Positions 1 to 4,875 of a stretch of DNA of 5,132 nt are shown one piece after another. The stretch is from Ferruginibacter sp. (GTDB lineage Bacteria > Bacteroidota > Bacteroidia > Chitinophagales > Chitinophagaceae). Position 1 is the first letter of the stretch. Each line of letters opens with the position of its first letter. The notes beneath the pieces are model-generated. The model worked only from the letters and a program-made list of their open reading frames with translations. It was not told where the DNA came from and searched no databases. The stretch lies in NCBI GenBank assembly GCA_025362765.1, contig JANYFI010000415.1:1-5132 (forward strand). The letters are read 5' to 3'. The position numbers and the translations under genes were made by a program.

Positions 1-537
1 TCGTTTCCTCAAACAACGGAAGTAAGAAGCTGGAGAGCGAAATTAAAAAAAGGCGACCTGACACAAGAGCAATATGATAATTTAATTGCGAAAGAAACAG
101 CAGTAGCTATTCGCTGGCAGGAAGAAACAGGCATTGATGTATTGGTGCATGGCGAGTTTGAACGCAACGATATGGTGGAATATTTTGGTGAACAATTGGC
201 AGGATTTACGTTTTCTAAAAACGGCTGGGTACAAAGCTATGGCAGCCGTTGTGTGAAGCCGCCGATTATTTATGGTGATGTAAGCCGGCCAACACCCATG
301 ACTTTGCGTTGGACATCGTATGCGCAATCCTTAACCAAACAATGGGTTAAGGGAATGCTGACTGGTCCTGTTACTATTTTGCAATGGAGTTTCGTTCGCA
401 ACGACCAGCCTCGAAGTGAAACCTGTACTCAAATTGCGCTGGCTATTCGTGATGAAGTAATTGATTTGTTGTACGCAACCCTAAAACGACATTCCGTTCA
501 CCTTCAAGCGACACGACATTTAATGCAAAGTCTCTAA
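1..537 (+). pseudogene. metE: metE fragment: cobalamin-independent methionine synthase, truncated at its 3' end (5' end beyond window)
   Basis: MetE transfers a methyl group from 5-methyltetrahydropteroyl-triglutamate to homocysteine in the cytoplasm, the last step of methionine synthesis. The frame is open from base 1 and starts inside the C-terminal catalytic barrel ([11 protein letters not shown]). It continues through [17 protein letters not shown], which carries the substrate-binding Glu equivalent to E. coli E484, then [26 protein letters not shown] and [12 protein letters not shown]. Family similarity stops at about base 469. A tail of 22 unrelated codons runs to the stop at 535-537. 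Compared with the E. coli enzyme (753 residues, from memory), roughly 160 C-terminal residues are missing, including the zinc ligands H641, C643 and C726. Such a product could not be an active methyltransferase. I infer a broken gene cut by an insertion or rearrangement. An assembly join at the neighbouring repeat is the main alternative. Confidence 0.88.
467..482 (+). other. metE breakpoint and short inverted-match element, left copy
   Basis: The last recognisable metE codons (DEVIDL) end at 468, and the element TGTTGTACGCA followed by ACCCT begins there. The same string, with one extra T, occurs in reverse complement at 4737-4753, beyond the second structured repeat. The 11-base exact core alone could occur by chance in a window this size. 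The extension to 16 shared bases and the location exactly at the breakpoint make it worth marking. No target-site duplication is visible. Confidence 0.35.
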
Positions 538-630
538 CAACCCACCGCACATTGCAGCACATTTGCAAGGCACACAAAGCCAACACACAGAAGCCAACCT
601 TGCAAAAGAGCTGCAATAACCAACACACGG
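534..630 (+). repeat. Structured intergenic repeat, copy 1 (left boundary of chr block)
   Basis: This is the first of two directly oriented copies. It has a 5' box CTAACAACCCACCGCAC (534-550), an outer stem ATTGCAGC (551-558) pairing with GCTGCAAT (610-617), an inner stem TTTGCAAGG (562-570) pairing with CCTTGCAAA (598-606), a 27-nt loop almost free of T, and a 3' box CCAACACACG (620-629). The stem is interrupted only by ACA/AGA (559-561 and 607-609). The central 51 nt (559-609) match 4613-4663 at 47 positions. No convincing protein is encoded. The layout resembles an attC-type folded recombination site, or a REP-like element, but the integron core GTTRRRY is not found at the 3' end. Confidence 0.85.
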
Positions 631-680
631 CAAGCAGTTTTTCAATTCGGGGCAGACAAAACACAAAACCAAAAGAAGAA

Positions 681-726
681 GAAAAGAAAAGCCGCCGAAG
701 GCGGCTACGCTTTGCTGCTTCTTTTC
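681..726 (+). terminator. Terminator-like hairpin upstream of the chr operon
   Basis: A perfect 6-bp GC stem GCCGCC/GGCGGC (691-696 and 700-705) closes a GAA loop. An outer 8-bp A/T-rich stem, GAAAAGAA (681-688) with TTCTTTTC (719-726), can stack outside it across an internal loop. The 3' side is T-rich but is not a clean U-run directly after the GC stem, so termination efficiency is uncertain. It sits between the repeat and the putative promoter at 750. That position would insulate the operon from upstream transcription. Confidence 0.5.
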
Positions 727-749
727 TATTAAAAGGAAAATCTATCAGT

Positions 750-757
750 TACCTTTG
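750..757 (+). promoter_or_regulatory. Bacteroidota -7 promoter motif for the chr operon
   Basis: TACCTTTG matches the Bacteroidota -7 consensus TAnnTTTG. It lies 29 nt before the ATG of the ChrB-like gene. The -33 region (about 722-730) is T-rich but lacks a clear TTTG. Transcription would begin near 764, giving a leader of roughly 20 nt. A tiny ATG-GAA-CTA-TGA frame (779-790) ends overlapping the real start codon. The same TACCTTTG string occurs at a similar distance after repeat copy 2. Confidence 0.5.
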
Positions 758-786
758 AGTATAACAACAAAACAGGCAATGGAACT

Positions 787-1656
787 ATGAAATGGATTAC
801 AAGAGAACGACCAAAGATTGACCGATTAGCCTGCCCGTGGTTAATCAAAAAATTCGTTGACAAAGAAGCAGAATTTATTTACGTTCCCTTTAATGAAGTG
901 CTTACAAAAGCAAAGAAATTAAAAGCCATTCCATTTGATATTCCTAATGTAGAGTTTACTCATTATGACGACCAATGCACTTTTGACTACATCATCAAAA
1001 AATATAAAATAAAAGACCCTGCCGTTTTGGTGATGGCAGTAATTGTTCGTGGTGCAGACACAGACCGCCACGACATTGCAAAAGAAGCAGCAGGGTTATT
1101 GGCAATTTCCGCAGGGCTTTCTTATAACATTACGGACGATTATAAACTATTGGAAACAGGCATGGTTATTTACGATGCCCTGTACAGTTGGGCTACACAT
1201 TTGCACAAACAAAAGCATTTACAAAACAGCCCTTTTGAAAACTTGCTACATGAAGTGTATAAGAAATTTTTGAAAGACAAAGCAAAAGACAAAAAGAAAA
1301 TTCCTAATTGGGTGAAAGACTTGAAAGATATAATACAAGACCAGATAGACACTCAATTTACATTTGACCTTAAAACAATTTCAAATAATTTAGAGCTTAA
1401 CCCATCTTATTTATCGAGAGAATTTTCTAAATATTTTGAAGACCTGAACTTTGGCGACTACATCAGAAAAATACGAATTGACAAAGCAATACAACTTATT
1501 CAAAACTCAAGCTGTTCACTAACAGAAATTGCATACCTCACAGGCTTTTCAGACCAAAGCCATTTTACAAGAATATTTAAGCAACACACAGGAAAAAACC
1601 CATCTGCTTACAGAAAAAATCTGCAAAAAAGTAAACCAAATACAAAAGGTAAATAA
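787..1656 (+). CDS. ChrB-type chromate sensor domain fused to AraC-family DNA-binding domain
   Basis: This is a probable cytoplasmic transcription regulator of the chromate operon. Residues 1-140 match the chromate-resistance ChrB C-terminal domain: RERPKIDRLACPWLI (6-20), AEFIYVP (28-34), PFDIPNVEFTHYDDQC (49-64), IVRGADTDRHDIAKEAAGLLAIS (86-108) and MVIYDALYSWA (126-136). After a Lys-rich linker (about 155-172), residues 178-277 form a two-helix-turn-helix AraC/XylS domain: LKTISNNLELNPSYLSREF (195-213), then the hallmark SLTEIAYLTGFSDQSHFTRI (244-263) and KNPSAYRK (270-277). In proteobacterial ChrB this sensor domain follows a different N-terminal domain. Here that N-terminal domain is absent and an AraC reader follows instead. 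The ATG at 787 puts the RERP motif in the normal position for the domain. It is the first gene of the run, with the next gene's ATG 59 nt downstream. Domain assignments are strong; chromate-responsive control of this operon is inferred. Confidence 0.88.
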   Translation: MKWITRERPKIDRLACPWLIKKFVDKEAEFIYVPFNEVLTKAKKLKAIPFDIPNVEFTHYDDQCTFDYIIKKYKIKDPAVLVMAVIVRGADTDRHDIAKEAAGLLAISAGLSYNITDDYKLLETGMVIYDALYSWATHLHKQKHLQNSPFENLLHEVYKKFLKDKAKDKKKIPNWVKDLKDIIQDQIDTQFTFDLKTISNNLELNPSYLSREFSKYFEDLNFGDYIRKIRIDKAIQLIQNSSCSLTEIAYLTGFSDQSHFTRIFKQHTGKNPSAYRKNLQKSKPNTKGK

Positions 1657-1684
1657 CCTGCTATTTATTGGTTTTTTGCAATCA

Positions 1685-1709
1685 TAATTTTGCTTTTCAA
1701 ATAAGCAAA
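1685..1709 (+). promoter_or_regulatory. Candidate internal promoter with overlapping 7-bp inverted repeat (possible operator)
   Basis: TAATTTTG (1685-1692) fits the Bacteroidota -7 consensus TAnnTTTG and lies 23 nt before the ATG at 1716. A perfect inverted repeat, TTTGCTT (1689-1695) and AAGCAAA (1703-1709) with a 7-nt spacer, overlaps the motif and would cover the transcription start. No properly spaced -33 TTTG is seen; TTG at 1668-1670 is too close. It could be an operator for the ChrB-AraC protein encoded just upstream, a weak hairpin, or chance in AT-rich DNA. Confidence 0.35.
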
Positions 1710-1715
1710 TATGTT

Positions 1716-2219
1716 ATGAAGCAAAGTCGGTTTTCTATTGTTATTATTTTTCTTTTATCAAGTACTTTAGCATTGTCGCAAACCGTCACATACCCCAAAG
1801 TTGCAGGTTATGTGGGTATTGTCCACCCACTTGTAACGTTTAGTGGGCATGAAACAACCACAAATTTTAAAGATTACTATGTTGTCGGAATGCCAACTGG
1901 CATTAACATTTGGAAAAGTCAGAAAATTGGCTTTTCAATGGAGTTTGTTCCTTTTGTAAGAGCCGAAAATGGAACAAGCAAAATGTCTAATTTTTTATTT
2001 CATCCGGGTGTACTTGTAGCATTAGGCAAAGGCTTCACTTTTGCAGGTAGAGCAGCTTTTGAAACTTCAGGTAGATATGGCATTACACCTGTTCTAAATA
2101 AAACTATAATCAAAAACAAAAACAGTAGCTATTTTATTGCTATGCCTTTGCCTGTAAGATTCGGTAACAACACCCCTTCTTCTTTCACCATAGGTTTTCA
2201 ATTTGGCATTGCCTTTTAA
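1716..2219 (+). CDS. Small secreted outer-membrane beta-barrel-like protein, function unknown
   Basis: A 167-residue precursor that I do not recognise as a named family. The frame is open from 1668, but the ATG at 1716 is preferred because it gives a clean signal peptide: MKQSRF, a hydrophobic core (SIVIIFLLSSTLAL), and likely cleavage after LALS before Q22. The mature part is about 146 residues, rich in Gly and aromatic residues with alternating patterns (MPTGINIW, IGFSMEFVPFV, FTFAGRAAFETSGRYG). It ends in SFTIGFQFGIAF with a terminal Phe, typical of outer-membrane barrels. The length would suit an eight-strand barrel. It lies 12 nt before the ATG of chrA, so the two are probably co-transcribed. 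A role in the envelope step of chromate handling is a guess from position only. A periplasmic beta-rich protein is the alternative. Confidence 0.72.
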   Translation: MKQSRFSIVIIFLLSSTLALSQTVTYPKVAGYVGIVHPLVTFSGHETTTNFKDYYVVGMPTGINIWKSQKIGFSMEFVPFVRAENGTSKMSNFLFHPGVLVALGKGFTFAGRAAFETSGRYGITPVLNKTIIKNKNSSYFIAMPLPVRFGNNTPSSFTIGFQFGIAF

Positions 2220-2231
2220 ACAATTCAACCC

Positions 2232-3398
2232 ATGGACAATAAACCAAATTACACTTTACGGCAACTCATTTTTTACTTCTTAAAATTAGGTTCAACAGGC
2301 TTTGGAGGTCCCGTTGCCTTAGTTGGTTATATGAACAAAGATTTGGTTGAAAACCGTAAATGGATTTCTGAAGAAGAATACAAACAAGGTTTGGCTTTGG
2401 CACAATTAGCACCCGGACCTTTAGCTGCACAATTGGGGATTTATTTGGGCTTTGTTCATTACGGAATATTAGGAGCAACTTTAGCAGGTATTGCTTTTGT
2501 CATTCCTTCATTCATCATGGTTGTGCTGTTGGGCATGGCTTATAAATTATATGGAGGACTTGCATGGATGCAAGCCGTTTTTTATGGTGTAGGTGCCGCA
2601 GTTATTGGCATCATTGCAAACAGTTCTTACAAACTCACAACAAAATCAATTGGCAAATTCAACATTCAATCCTTCAAACAAAATTGGTTGTTATGGTTGT
2701 TTTTTGTAGCAGCGGCAGCCATCACATATTTTACCCAACAAGAACAGGTTTTATTATTCGTAGCAGCAGGGCTTTTATATATGTTTGTAAAGGCACCGCC
2801 AAAATGGTTCAACAAATCCACAGCAAACGGTTTTGTTCTCTTGCAAGTTAGCTTTTGGAATTATGAAACTTCAACCCTTGAAAAAATTGCCATCTTCTTT
2901 ACCAAAGCAGGAGCATTTGTTTTTGGAAGCGGTTTAGCAATTGTTCCATTTTTACATGCAGGAGTTGTTACAGAAAATCATTGGCTCACAGAACAACAAT
3001 TTGTAGATGCAGTTGCAGTTGCCATGATTACCCCAGGTCCTGTTGTTATCACAGTTGGTTTTATTGGTTACTTAGTTGCAGGTTTTCCAGGAGCAAGCGT
3101 TGCAGCATTAGCAACATTTTTACCTTGTTATTTATTTACAGTTATTCCAGCACCGTACTTTAAAAAAATAGCAAAGAACCAATCTATCAAAGCATTTGTT
3201 GATGGCATTACTGCCGCAGTTGTTGGGGCGTTGGTTGGTGCGGTTATAGTAATTGCAACAAGAAGTATTTTAGACATCCCGACAGCAATGATAGCTATAA
3301 CCACAATATTTGCTTTGCTGTACATCAAAAAACTTCAAGAGCCTTATGTTATTTTAGTGGCTGCATTTTTGGGCATCCTTATTAAACTTATTTTATAA
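2232..3398 (+). CDS. chrA: Chromate transporter ChrA (long-chain, two-domain CHR family)
   Basis: An inner-membrane efflux protein that exports chromate from the cytoplasm and so confers chromate resistance. At 388 residues it is a full-length bidomain CHR protein. Its two homologous halves each carry the family motifs. The N-half has GFGGP (23-27), a WISEEEYKQGLALAQLAPGP segment ending at residue 63, and hydrophobic spans around 65-102 and 112-130. The C-half, starting near 217, has FGSG (231-234), WLTEQQFVDAVAVAMITPGP (251-270), and several hydrophobic spans to the C-terminus. A Lys-rich stretch (about 133-149) and a Trp-containing hydrophobic span separate the halves. The ATG at 2232 follows the upstream stop by 12 nt and places the first motif at the usual distance. 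Intact and in frame throughout. The neighbouring ChrB-type regulator and superoxide dismutase support the chromate assignment over sulfate transport. Confidence 0.95.
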   Translation: MDNKPNYTLRQLIFYFLKLGSTGFGGPVALVGYMNKDLVENRKWISEEEYKQGLALAQLAPGPLAAQLGIYLGFVHYGILGATLAGIAFVIPSFIMVVLLGMAYKLYGGLAWMQAVFYGVGAAVIGIIANSSYKLTTKSIGKFNIQSFKQNWLLWLFFVAAAAITYFTQQEQVLLFVAAGLLYMFVKAPPKWFNKSTANGFVLLQVSFWNYETSTLEKIAIFFTKAGAFVFGSGLAIVPFLHAGVVTENHWLTEQQFVDAVAVAMITPGPVVITVGFIGYLVAGFPGASVAALATFLPCYLFTVIPAPYFKKIAKNQSIKAFVDGITAAVVGALVGAVIVIATRSILDIPTAMIAITTIFALLYIKKLQEPYVILVAAFLGILIKLIL

Positions 3399-3424
3399 AC
3401 CGTTTGTATATTCAAAAGCACAAA

Positions 3425-3733
3425 ATGAAATACTTACTACTTTTTATTACAGCTATTTGCTTAAACATAATTAATGTATCAGCACAAAAAGCGAAGACAA
3501 AATCAAACATCAAAAAATATGCAATCCCTTTTCAGGGCAAAAGGCACTTTTGCTCAGACGAAAGCAAAATGACTTACGATGTTGAAATCAAAGGGAACAA
3601 AGTAATTATTTCTTACCCTAAGTTTAAGGCAACAGGATATTTTAAAAATGGATTGGTTTTTACAAACGACCCAAAGGAAGTAGAATACAGGAAAGCAGCA
3701 GGAAAATACAACTATGGAAATACTACATTATAG
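3425..3733 (+). CDS. Small secreted protein of unknown function, apparently frameshifted near its end
   Basis: 102 codons in frame as sequenced. I do not recognise the family. The ATG at 3425 gives a signal peptide, MKYLLLFITAICLNIINVSA, with cleavage after VSA before Q21; the frame also opens at a TTG at 3404, which is less likely. The mature part is basic and small, with a single Cys (HFCSDES) and beta-strand-like stretches (MTYDVEIKGNKVIISYPKF, TGYFKNGLVFTN). The frame stops at 3731-3733 just after KYNYGN. The +1-shifted frame continues with plausible coding to 3828, so one A is probably missing in the A-run at 3718-3720. Restored, the protein would be 134 residues. It begins 26 nt after chrA and, in restored form, ends 20 nt before the dismutase gene, so it belongs to the same operon. 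Either a sequencing/assembly indel or a real recent mutation fits. Confidence 0.65.
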   Translation: MKYLLLFITAICLNIINVSAQKAKTKSNIKKYAIPFQGKRHFCSDESKMTYDVEIKGNKVIISYPKFKATGYFKNGLVFTNDPKEVEYRKAAGKYNYGNTTL

Positions 3734-3828
3734 AAGCAGAATATTTTAGTACCCTGCTTACAGAAAACGGAGAATACAACTCATACAAAAGATGTACCTT
3801 GAAGGAACAATTAGAAAAAAATAAATAA
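3721..3828 (+). other. Out-of-frame 3' remainder of the small secreted protein gene
   Basis: Read in the frame reached by adding one base at 3718-3720, this segment encodes YYIIEAEYFSTLL, then TENGEYNSYKRC and a charged end LKEQLEKNK before TAA at 3826-3828. The restored protein joins smoothly (GKYNYG-K-YYIIEAE). It fills what would otherwise be a 115-nt gap before the dismutase in a run whose other gaps are 12-59 nt. The upstream copy GGAAAATAC (3701-3709) beside GGAAATAC (3716-3723) illustrates the missing A. No slippery heptamer typical of programmed frameshifting is seen. Confidence 0.6.
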
Positions 3829-3848
3829 TCTTTTTTAAATAAGATATT

Positions 3849-4574
3849 ATGAACAGAAAAGACTTTTTAAAATCAGGAACGTTAGCAGGAGCAGCAACAT
3901 TGCTTTCTTCAAATAATGCTTTTGCTCAAAATCTTACCGACAATTCAATAGACAAATTAGTAGATGCAAATGGCAATTTTATTCAGCAACCACTTCCATA
4001 TGCTGAAAACTATTTAGAGCCGTATATGGACAGTGAGACGTTGCATTTGCATTATACATTTCATCATGGCGGTGCAACAAAGGCTGCCAATACAGACTTA
4101 AAAAAAATACATGAAGCTATTGATACTAACAACCTTGAAACCGTTGACTACTGGACTAAAAAATTATCCTACCATTTATCATCGCATATTTTGCACTCAA
4201 TCTTTTGGACAAATCTTGCAAACAAAGCGACAACACCAAAAGGTGACCTACTGAAACGAATTGATAACGATTTTGGCGGCTACGAAAAACTAAAAGCATA
4301 TTTGGTACAGACATCCAAAAATGTGGACGGCAATGGTTGGGGCATTTTGGGCTATCAACCTTACACGGACAAACTAACAGTTTTACAATGTGAAAATCAC
4401 GAAAAACTAACTCAATGGGGAGTTATCCCTTTACTTGTAATTGATGTTTGGGAACATTCATACTACTTAAAATACAAAAATAAACGAGGCGACTTTGTGG
4501 ACGCATTATTCAACATTATCAATTGGGACAACTCTGCTCAAAGACTTGATGATGCAATAAAATTGACAAAATAA
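3849..4574 (+). CDS. sod: Exported Fe/Mn-family superoxide dismutase (ChrC-like position)
   Basis: Converts superoxide to oxygen and peroxide. The 241-residue precursor starts MNRKDFLKSGTLAGA and has a hydrophobic core and an AFA|Q cleavage site near residue 26. This resembles a Tat leader with RK in place of RR, so a periplasmic location is likely. The Fe/Mn-SOD fold follows from PLPYAENYLEPYMD (48-61). All four metal ligands are present: H68 (LHLHYTFHH), H116 (SSHILHSIFW), D199 and H203 (LLVIDVWEHSYYLKYKNKR). Two usually conserved second-shell residues differ: the Tyr34 position is A76 (HHGGAT) and the second Trp of GSGWxWL is I166 (GNGWGIL). N183-H184 stands where Mn enzymes have NQ. Last gene of the run, 20 nt after the preceding restored gene. 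In proteobacterial chr operons chrC is also a superoxide dismutase. Metal choice and activity cannot be judged from sequence. Confidence 0.9.
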   Translation: MNRKDFLKSGTLAGAATLLSSNNAFAQNLTDNSIDKLVDANGNFIQQPLPYAENYLEPYMDSETLHLHYTFHHGGATKAANTDLKKIHEAIDTNNLETVDYWTKKLSYHLSSHILHSIFWTNLANKATTPKGDLLKRIDNDFGGYEKLKAYLVQTSKNVDGNGWGILGYQPYTDKLTVLQCENHEKLTQWGVIPLLVIDVWEHSYYLKYKNKRGDFVDALFNIINWDNSAQRLDDAIKLTK

Positions 4575-4586
4575 ATTCCAAGCACC

Positions 4587-4686
4587 CTAACAGCCAACGC
4601 ACCAAGTCAGGCACATTTGCAAGGCACACAAAACCGACGCACAAAAGCCAACCTTGCAAAAGAGCCTGCCTTGTGCCAACACACGA
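4587..4686 (+). repeat. Structured intergenic repeat, copy 2 (right boundary of chr block)
   Basis: Directly oriented second copy. It has a 5' box CTAACAGCCAACGCAC (4587-4602), inner stem TTTGCAAGG (4616-4624) pairing with CCTTGCAAA (4652-4660), a 27-nt loop differing from copy 1 at four positions, and a 3' box CCAACACACG (4676-4685). The outer stem differs in sequence from copy 1 yet still pairs: CAGGC (4608-4612) with GCCTG (4664-4668), then CAAG (4603-4606) with CTTG (4670-4673) across one mismatch, then GCA (4599-4601) with TGC (4674-4676) past a bulged C4602. Begins 12 nt after the dismutase stop, so it could also act as the operon's terminator. Confidence 0.85.
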
Positions 4687-4736
4687 TAACACTCTGCGGT
4701 TGGACACAGACATACATTATAGAAGACCACGAAGGA

Positions 4737-4753
4737 AGGGTATGCGTACAACA
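4737..4753 (-). other. Short inverted-match element, right copy
   Basis: AGGGTATGCGTACAACA is the reverse complement of the element at the metE breakpoint (467-482), apart from one extra T. It lies about 50 nt beyond repeat copy 2. It may mark the other end of a rearrangement, or be a chance near-palindromic match (TTGTACGCAA is itself nearly symmetric). Confidence 0.3.
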
Positions 4754-4798
4754 GGGGGTTTGCCAAAATACGGGCTGTCCAAGTTATCTTCATCTGCG

Positions 4799-4806
4799 TA
4801 CCTTTG
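4799..4806 (+). promoter_or_regulatory. Bacteroidota -7 promoter motif for the DUF1801 gene
   Basis: TACCTTTG fits TAnnTTTG and is identical to the motif at 750-757. It lies 139 nt after the inner stem of repeat copy 2; the first motif lies 144 nt after that of copy 1. The -33 region (about 4776-4785) has no clear TTTG. Transcription starting near 4813 would leave a leader of about 63 nt before the ATG at 4876. Confidence 0.45.
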
Positions 4807-4875
4807 TGCATCTTATTTTATCAGATAACTATTTGAAATTTAACTATTTTTCAGTTAAAAAATAAATGAACACCA

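Larger units (their letters stand above)
538..786. other. Non-coding gap between metE remnant and chrB-like gene
   Basis: This 249-nt stretch holds repeat copy 1, a T-free purine/A-rich tract (about 650-705), a GC hairpin and a TACCTTTG promoter motif. Open frames crossing it on either strand are low-complexity readings of the repeat and are not called as genes. Confidence 0.75.
4575..4875. other. Non-coding gap (301 nt) between dismutase gene and the DUF1801 gene
   Basis: It holds repeat copy 2 (4587-4686), a GTTGGAC string (4699-4705), the right copy of the short inverted-match element (4737-4753), a G-run segment (about 4754-4775) and a TACCTTTG motif (4799-4806). Apart from the repeat fold I see no clear intrinsic terminator for the operon. 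Open frames on both strands here are repeat readings, not genes. Confidence 0.7.

Noticed and set aside
443..664. Open frames on the minus strand across the repeats (443-664, 4519-4713, 4587-4811)
   Set aside because: They are Cys/Leu-rich readings of the T-rich strand of the repeat, overlap a real gene end or non-coding DNA, and have no recognisable domain.
552..758. Plus-strand open frames through the repeats (552-758 and 4617-4865)
   Set aside because: Their similarity to each other follows from the DNA repeat itself; composition is low-complexity and both end in promoter regions.
779..790. Three-codon leader peptide (ATG GAA CTA TGA) overlapping the ChrB-AraC start
   Set aside because: Too short to distinguish from chance; no attenuator structure accompanies it.
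3701..3733. Programmed ribosomal frameshift in the small secreted protein gene
   Set aside because: No X-XXY-YYZ slippery heptamer or following stem-loop is evident; a lost A explains the shift more simply.
534..4705. Classical integron attC sites
   Set aside because: CTAAC at the 5' end and GTTGGAC at 4699 hint at R''/R' boxes, but the R'' consensus has a mismatch in both copies, copy 1 has no 3' GTTRRRY partner, the conserved part is the interior rather than the ends, and no intI is present.
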